DNA from: Aquatica leii
Lineage: Eukaryota; Arthropoda; Insecta; Coleoptera; Lampyridae
Assembly: GCA_035610365.1 (NCBI GenBank)
Contig: CM069438.1
Location: forward strand, 34,403,869 to 34,467,868
Reading direction: 5' to 3'
Length of the DNA: 64,000 bases
Shown: one piece after another, positions 43,490 through 55,359 of the stretch
Layout: each line of letters opens with the position of its first letter
Numbering within the stretch: position 1 is the stretch's first letter
Made by a program: the position numbers and the translations under genes
Notes under the pieces: model-generated
The model's input: the letters and a program-made list of their open reading frames with translations, nothing else
The model's database searches: none
Told to the model about the DNA's origin: nothing

Positions 43490-45748
43490 TCAACTCAACA
43501 CGAGCAGTATGTGTAATATATATGTATATAACGATACGACGTTTTGTAGAGGCGAAGAAAGCTGTAAAGTTTGTCACCTTACATAACCGACCGTGGAGGC
43601 GCCACTTGAGCCTGCTGCCTCAAAATAAAAATAATCTGATTGGTTCTATGAGATTCTAAAGAAGTCCCACCAAAATCTAGGTCTTTAATCTCGTCTTTTT
43701 CTGGACTTAACTGTAAATCTTCATCGGAGAGTTTTCTGAATGCAAACTTTAACATTTATAGGTTTATAGTCGGGTAGCGACTTTGCATTAACTCAACCAC
43801 GCACAGCAAATATAAGAGGTTTAATAATTGTCTTGATTATCAATTTCACATCCAAAATAAAGTTTATACGGATATTTTTATCAAGAAAGTAATATTTCTT
43901 TTTTGAGACTTTATGTTAAAAGTGTTTTGATATAGGTTGCGGACTGTATAAGTTTTGCGTCCTCTTGCTACATTTAGAGTCTTGGTCGTCGTGTTTTTTG
44001 AGTTTCTTTTTTTTTTTGACGTATGGAATAAAAGAAAAAAACAAAATGTCTAAATAGTCGCTTTCATTTACGTTATTAATGGGTGCATTGGTTTTACTTC
44101 ATATATGAGGGTTTCTTTGAGCGACTTGGGCTACCGCTAAATGTTTGCTTTTTTGGAACGGTAAATGTCAATTAAAAACAATTCGCTGGAATCGATAACT
44201 TAGAGCACGTACTACAGAGAAAAATCGGTTTACTAAACTTGCTTGATGAATTTGGTTACAACGATTCATTGTTTGACTAACAAGCAACTTATTTGTGATA
44301 TCATCTTACATATAATTATTTATTTCTGTCAGCGAGAGATTTAATGTGCTGTATGTGAAGAGTTAAAAGTATTTAATAAATTTGTAATTATTACTGACCC
44401 CTACACAGCTTCATGTAGGTAAATTGTGGCTTGGATAGTCAGTAGTGCAGTAGATACGATTGAAGAGGTATCCGTTTTGCACAACCTCATGCAGGTTATT
44501 ATGGCTTGGTTTACTAAAACGTTGAGACAATCAAAATAACGGTTGCAAAATGACTGATGGTTAATTAACTCAATTTACGAGTATTTACACACATAAAATA
44601 CTTAGCTCCAAATTCAACAATTTTATTGTACGTGTTATGACAAAGTAAAGAATTTGCTAATACGCATTATAACATCGTAAGAAATGTGTCTATCGGATTA
44701 CATCACAATTATATTATTAAATTTGCAATTTTGTATTTCATTTTAAGTATAATTTATGTTTATAGTTCAAACACTTTTCTTGCACATTTTTAGCGATTTT
44801 AGGAAAACGATTCAAGCATGCCGATAGCTATTAGCATGACTAGATAATCGTGAGTACAATTTCTTTACTTTTTATTAATTTGTGTATGTGTCAAACGTAA
44901 AAGGTATAGACGTTATTACGACTAACTCACAAAAATTTGTTTGAACAATTACGGTTTGAATTCTAAGTGCAATTTGCTTTGGTTGCTAATTTTAGGTTAA
45001 ATTATCTAGAAATTTATATACTGCACTACGATAATTTTATGTATGTTGGTGTTGCTTACCTATCAGGGCTTGCGTAAACGTTATTGACTGTGATATTTAT
45101 CGGCAAACTCTAAATTGTTACTATATATGTAATTCTGCATCGCTTCTTTTTTAACTTCTCTCTTTCGTTGTTAAAAATAAATATATTGGTTGTTATAAGT
45201 TGTCTTTTGCCATTTGCTCTTTATTAATGTTCGACAGATTTAAACAAGATCTACCAGTAATAGTATTCGACCGTTTAGGGTTTTTTTTTATTTTTTTATG
45301 ATTAGCACACCGAAACCTACCATCTTTTCGCCGAATTATGTTGAACTAACTGACTGCCTATAAGTTACGAATGAATTCACCAAACACTTAACAGAAATTG
45401 TTTGAATAATTTTTGCAATTTTGCGGAATTTTTAATAATTTGTTCGTACAACAATAAACACTTAAACTCAAAGTAAAGACAAGAAATTTACTATAAATTA
45501 ATACCTTTTTAACTGGACTCTTGGTTTTAAACTAAACTAAAGGTATATGATATTTTATTGGAATCGATAGTATTACACAATCCTAATTATGGATGTGACT
45601 ATTCTTAACGTCATTATCTACGCGTTTCTAGCCGTTTTGGTGCATTTTTGTTTTACGTTTTAATTAGCACGATGAGACTTGCGATCCGCTCGCCAAATCT
45701 CACTGAGATAGTCGCCAACAATTAACTTACGAGAAAATTTTTGTAACA
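43490..45748 (+). repeat. LTR-element 3' region and worn LTR (TGTTATG family)
   Basis: 43490-44040 matches 35725-36320. An LTR-like start (TTATGTTAAAAGTG) is at about 43911. The stretch 45595-45748, with GCCGTTTTGGTGC, TGCGATCCGCTCGCC and an end TTTTTGTAACA, resembles the right end of the solo LTR at 41799-42931 and of the LTR at 1380-2461. The distance (1.8 kb) is longer than one LTR, so there are probably extra insertions. No coding sequence is seen. Confidence 0.4.
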
Positions 45749-47131
45749 TAATTTAAATATTAATTTTATTTAGTAAAACAAGTTTCTTTATAGTAATTTA
45801 ATGCATACACACATTTACTCGTCAGAATATTTAACGTAGAAACATTGCAACGTATTCGTTCTGCATCATAAAAACCATATTGAAAATTCACATAAAACGA
45901 GTAATTATGTTACATTATAAAAGAGACGCAAAATGGTATTTCTTCCGGAAGAAGTAGAAACAAAGGCGCAGCTAATAGATCCTGTTTCTAAGCCACCTTT
46001 AATAATACATAATTGCCTTCTTATACATTTTAATTTTAATATTAAAAAAAAATTGAAAAAGTTTATAAAGGAACAGTCTCTTTCATACTTTGCTTATTTA
46101 TATCATTCGCGCTTAACGCGAAAGCAGCTAAACTCGCAAATAACAAGATTTGCTAGGAGTTTAACTTTATGGAAGTTGAAAAAGTTTGTGGCGTTAATTT
46201 ACTTACATTAGCATATATAACAACTACTTTTTTTGTAAACGTTTGCAAATTATCCACCAATAAATACAAAATTATTTTTTTGCGTTAATTTGTAGTCAAA
46301 AGACAAGTAATTTTTTTTTGTAAAATATATCAGATATCCCATTTTTAATAAAAACAAACAACAATAAAAACATTTTTTCTCAAAAAAAAATTAATTTCCG
46401 TTTGTCTGCTTTTTTATCTTTCCTAGTTTGCTTCACACTCGATCATTTACAAGCATCTACAGGAAGCGTCGAAATCCGGTTGATGTAATTTCGTTCTAGC
46501 TTAGTCTTATCTAAAAAGTTCTCGTTTTGTTCGTTATTATCTAACTAGTTTATGTTTATTACATACATTTACGATGTTCAGCATTTACGTTTTGTATAGT
46601 TGTAAAATCAATATTTGATTACTAAACAACTTCTACTTTATCAAACAAATTTTCGACGTCAACATCGTGCACAAAAATAAATGTTTCTTCTATTGCGGCT
46701 ATGCACAACGTAAAAATAACTAGCAAGATTTTATCTATACACCTTTATACATTACGAAAGTGTTTATAAAAGAAATAAAAATTTGTATAACTTTCTGTAC
46801 TTATTTCGGTCTATACCGTCTTCATGTCAAGTTTTCGGATAAATTGTGAGTTAATGCGTTTTTTTGTGATCTCTCTAAAAACTAAGTTGAATTCAGATGT
46901 AATTTTGAATACGTAAAATTAAATAAAACAAAAGCGCAGCGTACAAAACATTTCTAAAAAGATCACATGAAATGCACACAGAAAATTGTAATTATTGTAA
47001 ACCAATGAATAATTACTATGATTTTGAATTTTAAATGACGGAAACCCCATAGCTTATTGATAAAATAGCACAGCTCTGAATATTTATTGTCTTTATTTCT
47101 TAAAAATAAATTACTTTTATGTTTTTTGGTT
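45749..47131. other. AT-rich sequence, no gene recognised
   Basis: Non-coding apart from the small unidentified open frame listed separately (45933-46211). Frames on the minus strand such as 46963-47310 are AT-rich translations without motifs and lie partly in an inverted repeat. Confidence 0.4.
45933..46211 (+). other. Unidentified 92-residue open frame
   Basis: The frame starts MVFLPEEVETKAQLIDP, whose composition is more protein-like than its surroundings, and then turns Lys/Leu-rich (FNINIKKKLKKFIKEQS wording varies little from AT-rich noise). I do not recognise it. It could be a host exon with a donor not obvious to me, a relic, or chance. No neighbouring exon supports it. Confidence 0.2.
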
Positions 47132-48899
47132 TCAAAATATGAGGGATAGTTACCATCAACATTTTTTAGAACCACTTTAAAATCACACATCAAATTATAA
47201 AGGATTATATATCCAATTATGTATTTAGTATTTAAAAATAACAAAACAATAATTTTTTTTAATGTAAATTTAAAATAAATGAATATTTGACATAATAGTG
47301 CCTTTTTCATTTTTTACTATTACAGGTCAAGGACCTTTAAGGATTAAATTTATTTACTATCACCAACTTGAAATAACAAAGTTTATTGAAATTTTATAGC
47401 GGGAAATATAACTTAACATCAATCATTTTGTCTCTAATTTAAATAAAGTTAAAATAATAATTAAAATCATCGTTATTATTACATTTGAATTCGTGAAATT
47501 TTGATTGAGCCACGTGTTTAATGATTTTTATTAAAGAAATATGAGCGTATTTAGATCCGTTGATGATGACCAAAACTAAACGTTTGGGTATAATTAGGTT
47601 ACATTTTTAGCTAACATTTGAATACGGATGTAACTGTGTGTATATAAAGGCAACACTTTATAAACAATTGCTGGTTGTTGTAATGTGCAAGATGCATAAT
47701 GTTAAAATATCATTTACACTGTTAACAACGTATGCAATAAGCGTTCTAATAAAATTAACAATTAAATATATAATCGATAGAAAAAACTGAAATTTGATAC
47801 ATGACTTTGATTTTATGCATACGAAATTGTAATATCAAACACAAGCTGTCAGTATACTTTTATAGTTTTTTTTAATTGATTATAAATACTAGTTTTTCTT
47901 ATAATTCAATTTTTAACATACTTTCACCATCTAAAGCAAAATTAAACTGCGTCTTTAAATAGAAATAATGATTAATAGAGTTTACTTCAGCAACTTCTAT
48001 AAGAATGCAGAAAATTACTGAAAAAATTATGTAAATATTGTAATTTACAAAACCAAAATTTACAATTGCAAAATTAATAAGGTCATTGTAATTTCTATGA
48101 CTGTAGCATAAAATGTAGAAAATACAATAGTTAAATAAGCATTTTTATTAATAATGTAACATAAGCACATTCTTTGCATGTCTAATTGTAACAAAATTTA
48201 AGTGAAGACTTAATTAAATGTAATAATAAACTTTTTTTGTATATAAATATAAATAAATAGTAATATCGATGATTTTAATTATTATTTTATTTATTTGTTA
48301 TCAAATATTCATGAACCTTTTTAACATTACATTTTAAATTTTAGTTGTTTTGTTGCTTTTAAATACTAAATATGTGATTGAATACAAACATACAAAAAAT
48401 TTTAATTTGAAAAGTTACGGGCGCACCCAAACTTACACGAAATTCAAATTTTTAAAATAACACAAAAATGAAAATCCGATCTCTACCAAATCAGGTTAGC
48501 CACTTTATACTACTTTATTGCTTTATTTCGACTTATTCAAGTTACTTTGATTTATTTCTAAATGCATGATTTTCAGAGGCAATAAATTTTCACTCAAAAC
48601 GGCCATGTTACCTAAAATAAGCAAAATTATTGATGTTAGTTATATTTCCTCCTATAAACATTCATTAACTTTTGTTATCTTAAGTTGGTGACAGTTTATA
48701 GTAAATAAATTTCATTATTAAAGGTGAGGAATATGGCACTATTATTTCAAATATTTATTGACCATTTTAAACTTACATTCAAAAAATTAATTGTTTTGTT
48801 ATTTTCAAATACTAAATAAGCAATTGGATATACAGTTTTTTATAGTCTGTGATTTTAAAGCGGTTCTAAAAATTTTTGATAGGAATCCGTCATATTTTG
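47132..48899. mobile_element. Long inverted-repeat element (non-coding)
   Basis: Left arm 47132-47385 and right arm 48660-48899 are inverted copies. On matching strands both read CAAAATATGA, ATTTTTTAGAACC or a close variant, CTTTAAAATCACA, TATATCCAATT, TTTAGTATTT, AATAACAAAACAAT, AATAATAGTGCC or a close variant and CACCAACTT. A further direct copy of part of the right arm is at about 48290-48420. The interior is AT-rich with no ORF. Termini and target duplication were not settled, so the superfamily is unknown. Confidence 0.65.
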
Positions 48900-48948
48900 G
48901 GATATACGGGTTAGCTAAACTACTTTATTGTTAAGTTTTATCGATATC

Positions 48949-49195
48949 GTCGACGTCCGCGTGGAGACTTCCCATTCCAGAGGCGAAATCGGACAGTGCT
49001 ATCGGTGCCAGCGCTTCGACCAGTCCGCGAGAGGATGCCGAGAGACTTCTTGATGCGAGTAGTGCCTGGAGTTTCACTTCAGCTACGGATGTCCGAAGAA
49101 GCGAGAAGACAGTCCAGCGACGTGCTGTAACTGCAGGAACGACCATTCCGCGAACTACAAGGGATACCCGGCTCACCCTCAACAGTGACAGGTAA
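48949..49195 (+). pseudogene. Jockey ORF1 C-terminal remnant (copy 2)
   Basis: Corresponds to the zinc-knuckle region of ORF1 in copy 1. Frameshifts have turned most knuckles into unrelated text; only spaced Cys codons remain. It begins at the truncation point, so there is no start codon. Confidence 0.6.
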
Positions 49196-49234
49196 GTACT
49201 CAGCGTACTGGCTGCAAGAAGAAAACCAAACTCC

Positions 49235-51748
49235 CTCTTCATCGCGATTTAAAACGCCAACGGTATCCTTAATAAAAAACTTGAATTTTAGAATTTTCTC
49301 TAGCGCCGCAACATCGACGTCGCTCTTGTTTCCGAAACTCATCTTCGGTACTGCGACAATCCAAACATTCCCAATTATTTGAGATATAATACTAATCGAA
49401 CCACAGGTCGCGGAGGAGGTACGGCCGTTTACGTAAAACGGTCTATCTCCTACCACCACATTCCAACGCCACAACTTCAAAATCTTGAAGCGACCCAAAT
49501 CGTCATTAACACGGCACCCAACGGAGACATAGTTCTTTGCGCTGCTTATATCCCACCCACCAAAGACATCCCCGCAGATTTAGACGCGATTTTTAACGCC
49601 AGGACCCCCACAATTCTAGCAGGAAACCTTAACGCCAAACATCCAGACTGGCACAGCAGGTAATCGAACCGCAACGGTTGACTCCTGCAAAACCTCGCCA
49701 GAATCCAAAATTTCGTCGTAGATGGACCCTACAAACCCTCCATCCACCCTCACAACGGATTCCCTGATGTCATCGACATAGCCATTTTCAATAACATCAG
49801 GCTATTTCATGATTTAACTACCGTTTCCGACCTTAGTTCCGACCACAAGCCTGTACTTTTACAACTCGGTGATCAATCAGAAAACGATAACCTTCAGTTG
49901 GAAACGAACATTACCATGTGACCAACTTTCCAATTCGAGACCCGTAAACTCGTCACTCAAGTCCCGGTCATAAATAACATCGCCCAACTCGAAGTTGCAG
50001 TCGACAATTTTACAGACTTTGCCACAAGATGCATTTCTAAAGCCACAAAAACTATTACAAGAACCAAGTCCGATCCGCTCCAACTCCTAATTCATATTCG
50101 TGACCAGATCACCGAGAAAAGTCGCCTAAGACGCAGATGACAACGCACTCGTCATCCAAACGATAAAAGAGCTCTTAACGCAGCTCAAAACAATATTCGA
50201 ACCCAGATCGAACAACATCGGAATCTCCTTTTTCATGACAAACTTCAGTTGCTAAGTTCACAAGACCTAAGCGTCTGGCAAATGACCAAAATCTTTAAAA
50301 ACAGGAATAATCCTCTCATGCCCGCCATTCACGGACCCCGAGGTCTGGTTTTCACGGATCTAGACAAAACCAAAGCTTTCGCTGACACGCTCAAACTCCA
50401 ATTCAGAGCAAACCATCCAGACGACGAAGACTTCCGTCGCACAAACGCCATCTACCGCGAAGTCTTCCTAAAAATGGTATAGCCACCTTAACCGCAATTT
50501 TTAACGCTTGCCTAAGACTCACTTTCCACATCAGTGGAAAACCGCGGACGTCATAGTCATTCCCAAACCCGGAAAAGATCACGTCATGCCGCAAAACTAC
50601 CGTCCAATTAGCTTACTTCCGACGCTTGGTAAGCTATTGGAAAGAATAATCCTAACCCGATTACAGGAACAGGTCGACATTAACGAAATTATCCCACAAG
50701 AACAGTTCGGTTTTCGTAATAAAAATTTAACGGTTCACCAAGCCCTCCGCGTCGTTGAGCAGATCACCGACGGTTTCAACCACCGCGACGTCACCGGCGG
50801 CGTTTTTCTCGACATCGAGAAGGCGTTCGACAAGGTCTGGCATCGTGGTCTACTCTACAAGATGCACCGTCTAGGCATCGACGTTTTCATGGTACAACTC
50901 ATCGGCTCCTTCCTCAATCGACGCTCGTTTGCGATCAAACTTCGCACCGCCAAATCCACTCCACGTCACATAGAAGCCGGCGTCCCTCAAGGCTATCCCC
51001 ACTTTTATACAACATCTTCAACGCAGACGTTCCAAAAATCGACGGACTCACTTACACTTTTTACGCCGACGACACCGCCGTTTTGGCAACATCCCACTCG
51101 CCCGCTCAAGCCGAGAGAAATTTTCAAATAGCTCTCACCTCGCTCGACAACTAGTACAACAACTGGCGAATAAAAGTCAATTCGACAAAAAGCGCCGCTC
51201 TCTTCTTCAACCGAAGAAACATCGATCCCACAAGCCGCCTCCACATCAAAGGCAACGACGTCCCCTGGGTGAACGAGACCAAATATCTCAACCTCACCCT
51301 AGACAAAAAATTCCTATGGAAATCCCACATCACCCAGAAGCTCGCCTCTTCGAACGGCCTACTGGTTAAGTTATATCCGATGTTGTGCCGCAACAGCCGC
51401 CTCAGCATCGACAACAAACTTCTCATCTATAAGACGATCATCCGCCCTGCCACGACGTACGCAGCACAAGTATGGTTTTACGCTGCCAAAACACACACCA
51501 CCAGGATCCAAATCTTCCAAAACAAGATCCTCAGAATGATTGCTGACGCCCCCTGGTTCGTCCGAAGAGACCGGTTCCATCAAGAACTCGACATCCCGAA
51601 GATCGCAGATTTCGTCCGCCAATCCGCAGCTGCGCTCCATGCAGACCTCGCGACCCATCCCAATCCTCTCGTCCAGCGGCTTTCGGACTACGACAGAGAT
51701 GACATGCCTTGGCACAAACGGCCTAAGTATGTCATCTTAGATTAAGTT
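49235..51748 (+). pseudogene. Jockey ORF2 (copy 2): endonuclease and RT
   Basis: Endonuclease text ARTPTILAGNLNAKHPDW (Asn where copy 1 has the catalytic Asp) and GRGGGTAVYVKRSI at 49410-49450. RT from about 50508: MPQNYRPISLLPTLGKLL, QEQFGFRNKNLTVHQ, GGVFLDIEKAFDKVWH, AGVPQG then a frameshift, and FYADDTA in another frame at 51058. Thumb ETKYLNLTLDKKFLW from 51269, C-terminal RRDRFHQELDIPKIADFV, end KRPKYVILD at 51745. It is interrupted by a deletion of about 110 bp near 50475, a frameshift near 50990 and a stop near 51152. The RT keeps a longer uninterrupted finger domain than copy 1. Confidence 0.8.
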
Positions 51749-51923
51749 TAGAATTAAATGTACAACTCAGCGGAAAAGTTTGAAACCAAAGAGGTAACTC
51801 GGAGGTGGAAAACCGATCCAACGGGGCTATTTAAGCAAATTATGTTATCACTTAGAATTAAGCTATAAAAATTGTAAAATTGAAGTAGCAAATAAACATG
51901 TAAAAAATCTGAATCTGAAAACT

Positions 51924-52587
51924 TTAGTTCCAGTTGGAATTCAACCAAAAGAGGAGTCTGAGAAAAGTCAGTTAAACCAAAGGTAAGCCGTTTTATTTAT
52001 ATTAACCGAACCTCCGAGAAATAACGTTCCCCGTCTAACCTTCTTAACCCTCCTTACCGGGCGTCGTGTTCGTAGTGTCGGGCTTTGGTCTGCGTAACAC
52101 GCCGTCACGCCAATACTGGGTTCCAGTAACGTGTTGAGAGCTTCACTTTAAGCCACGTCTTTTCACCGAATATCCGAACCCGAATAATTCTTCCCACCGA
52201 TCCGACGGATGTTAATACCGTTTATGCAGGTTTGCTTGGTCATTGACGTTGCCTCACGTCTACTAATTATTGTTTATATTGTTCATTTCACGTTTGCTTT
52301 GTTTGTCTTCTCCGCTTCTGCTTCTTTCGATTAGCTCGCCAAAACTACCGTACCGTTACAGTTTTTTTACAAAAAAAATAAAATAATTTTATTTAATGGG
52401 TTTTTTATTTTCGTCGCCTACTTTCGTTTTTAGGAACGTTTAAAATCGTTGAGAACCGTGTCTTTACTGCAGGTGCCCGGATTTAATTCCCGAAGAAATC
52501 TGGCGCCCGATAACGGCATCGTCTTTTAGTTTTTTATTTCAGATAAACTGTAAGTACGGAGTAAGCGTCACAATATACGTAGGCTAC
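51924..52587 (+). other. Possible LTR-element scrap with primer-site-like sequence
   Basis: GC-richer than its surroundings. At 52506 TGGCGCCCGATAACGGC resembles an LTR-element primer binding site. No LTR pair or gag was located, so this is weak. Confidence 0.25.
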
Positions 52588-52990
52588 TTTTTCTTAAGTC
52601 ACTTCTATGAAGTTTAGAATCTAGTTTGGTAAACAAGTTGAGTACCTAATTCTGTAGTGGTTCCTTATTAGATTGTCGTTTGCTTTTTTAAGTTTATCGT
52701 TTTCTTTTCTTACTTTTTTTTGAGTTTACAATCTGGTTTCGTTTACAAGTTGATTACCTAACTTTTAAAAAATTCTTAGTTAGATTTCGATGGTTTGCTT
52801 GAGTTCTTCGATTTCTACCACGCGTCCACAGTCCAAACCCGGAAGACGTACTCATCTTAGTATATACTTCCATGAAATTCTAGCTTGATTTACAAATTCA
52901 TTACTTAACTCTATAGTGATTCTTTGTTAGATTATATTTCTTTGTTTTCGATTTCTTTCTCGCTTTGATTGAATCTCATTACAAATGTAG
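52588..52990 (+). repeat. Penelope-type repeat, diverged copy
   Basis: Matches 26216-26560 (TTCTTAAGTCACTTCT, GAAGTTTAGAATCT, AGTTGATTACCTAACTTTT, then CAAACCCGGAAGAC) and contains a third related unit at about 52865-52990 ending ATGTAGGTAAAACGTTACG. The hammerhead-like core is lost or mutated here. Confidence 0.55.
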
Positions 52991-53862
52991 GTAAAACGTT
53001 ACGTTAATGAGTAGTATTAACGAAGTTTTCTTAATGTCCACATTGCATTATGGTTCATCACTAGGAAAAAAGTTTTGTTGCAACCTCATTTCGTAATTAG
53101 TTAGTATTTGTTTTTGATTTAATTAAGTAGCTTATGCATAAATGCACATTCCATTTGCAATCTGCTGGCGTACATTTATTGCAATTATATCGCGGTACAT
53201 ATAAACTAGGTTTGTTGATATTGTAATTTAATAATAAATAGTTTAGCGTAAATTATGAATAGATAGTAGATAGTAAGTTGTTACGTATATTGTATTCAAT
53301 ACAAAACTCATTACGCAAACAAGCCCCTGTTGCCAAAGTGGCACATGACGTCAAAATTTATTTTATCTACGTGGATACAGAATTCATTCCATAGACGTCA
53401 CAACTGATTAATTCAAAATTTAATTTAAAGGATTTGAGAAAATTCCGGAAAACTCAACGTAAAAATCTAGATGGCTAACAATTGTTGACATAATTTCTTT
53501 TGTTTTAAATATTAAAAACATAATTAAAAGTCAACTTTTACATTTTAAATAACAAGAAATGGCTTAAAAACAGGTGTTAGAACAGGAGTATATTGTGAAT
53601 AAAAATTAATCTTGACTTTTTTTATAAACGTTTGTTTCGATTATAATTTGTGCTTAATACACAAAAAATTTTACTATAAAAAAAACAATAAATGATTATA
53701 AAGTTTTTGGCGTAAGCACTTTGGGTATTAGCGTCACGACGCATATGTTACCAAAAGCAATTTCTCTCAATTTCTAAGAAACTCGCGCCAACATTTTTCT
53801 AAAGCTTCAAAGAATGCATTTTACAAAAAAAAATGAAGTAAGTATAATAAAATTTAACTAAC
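52991..53862. other. Intronic AT-rich sequence
   Basis: Lies downstream of the signal-peptide exon on the minus strand. No repeat end or coding motif recognised. Confidence 0.4.
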
Positions 53863-53979
53863 TGGGAAATCTACACGTTTAAGATTTTTCCACAAATTAG
53901 AGTCGTCTCGACGTCCTCGAACGCCGAAAGCTAGTCCCGATGCACTCAACACTCCAATAACAAGCATGGCTCTCCACAT
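53863..53979 (-). CDS. Host exon: start codon and signal peptide
   Basis: On the minus strand an acceptor (TTTTATTTTCAG) is followed immediately by ATG at 53979, and 39 codons later by a donor GTTAGT at 53862. The peptide starts MWRAMLVIGVLSASGLAFG, a convincing secretion signal (basic residue, hydrophobic core, small residues at a likely cleavage after AFG), followed by VRGRRDDSNLWKNLKRV. Reading through the donor meets a stop after two more codons, which favours splicing. The exon ends in phase 0, the phase in which the cysteine-rich exon at 12695-12863 begins. I infer these are coding exons 1 and 2 of one secreted protein. The ATG right after the acceptor implies a separate 5' UTR exon upstream, not identified. 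Confidence 0.65.
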
Positions 53980-54817
53980 CTGAAAATAAAAGCATTAGTG
54001 TAAATTTCATTTTTTAACAAAGGAAGAATTGTTTCGAGAACAACCACACAATACAAATAAAGACGTAAGAGCACGTGCGCGTTAATTTAATTAAACATTA
54101 AAAGTTACACAAACGAACTGTAATTAAATTTTTAAGAAGAATTTGTTCAACAACCCCTCAGACTGTAATTAACCCTGTAACGTTCTCTATACCTATTCAT
54201 TAAATTAAGCTCCAGAAGCAATTAGTCGATATAGCGGGCTGTCTTGTACGTTAAAGCTTTGAACATAAATAGAAATAACAACATCAACAGCAAAATGCAA
54301 TAACGATAAAATTTTATTAACATTTTCTTTCGACGTTTTTGAATTAACGTTCTGTAAATTAATATCGTTTCATGATGTAATACGATTTCGTAACTCAGTC
54401 AAAATTATTCTATCTTTGTGTTTGCGTGATTAAATTACTTCGAAGTTATTGAATGTTGTTGATGATTTATTAATGTTATGCGAAACCCCTTTAAAATTTT
54501 GATTACATTTATGTAACGTCTTTGTGTTTACACGTGTTCAACATCTATTTGCAGTAGCTATTACTTGTAACATGTGTTCTATAAACTTTCGGTGACAAAA
54601 AGATTATATTCGTAACGAAAGTTGTCGAAAACATTTATTATTAAAATCCTAAAAGTGAAACTAAGATATTCATCTAACAGAAACACGTATTTACAATCAC
54701 TGTAAAAAAATAATATATAGAAACATAAAAATATAAAAAAAGAGAGGAGGTGGTGTTGACCTATATGTACAATCCGACATAAAATGTAAAGTTCTTCTAT
54801 CTTCTACTACTTCTATT
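53980..54817. other. Intronic AT-rich sequence
   Basis: Presumed first intron of the minus-strand gene. No repeat or ORF recognised. Confidence 0.4.
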
Positions 54818-54821
54818 ATAT

Positions 54822-55265
54822 TGAAACGTTCGAGAAGTTATTTGCAAATTCAAGAGTCTTCTCGAAGTTGTTATCCATCTTCTAGAAGATATACCGAAAG
54901 ATAGGGAACACTCGAGAAGGATTTCAAAATGTGTATATATACCGACGAAACAAATCGTAGGTCAGTTATTGCCGTAATGCGAATGCAGCAGTGTTAAGAA
55001 GATTATTCAACTTGAAATAAATAAGTCGTTAGTACGTGTGTGTACATAAATATACAGAGAATAATCGTGTACGTGATTTTAGTCTAAACAAGTGTGTGAA
55101 GCTATCCGCGGACTTTATCTTATCTTAATTAGTGTAAGTGTTTTTATTAAATATTATTAGATTCAATTAGTTCGGTTAATTTACAAGTGTACATATTTCT
55201 AGTATAAGTAAAACATATTTTTAGTCGTTTAAATAAATTAGTTTTAATAATAAAAATTCGTAACA
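54822..55265 (+). repeat. Solo LTR, TGTTGCG family (inverted)
   Basis: 444 bp, starting TGAAACGTTCGAGAAG and ending TTCGTAACA, homologous in reverse to 28412-28867. A 4-bp target duplication ATAT is at 54818-54821 and 55266-55269. No internal sequence is present. It contains paired TCTTCTAGAAGA segments. Confidence 0.85.
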
Positions 55266-55359
55266 ATATATAAATTTAACTTTATTTGTTGCATACGCTT
55301 ACAAACTGGTTCGTGCTTTACAATTACTATCTGACATTCTATTTACTTTTTTTTTAAAT

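Larger units (their letters stand above)
48949..51923 (+). mobile_element. Jockey-clade element, 5'-truncated second copy
   Basis: Homologous to 22750-26073, starting inside ORF1 at CGACGTCCGCGTGG and running to the same CTGAAA-type tail. 5' truncation is the usual outcome of target-primed reverse transcription. Internal differences include short deletions (for example near 49190, where the ORF1/ORF2 spacer is shortened, and near 50475). Confidence 0.85.
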
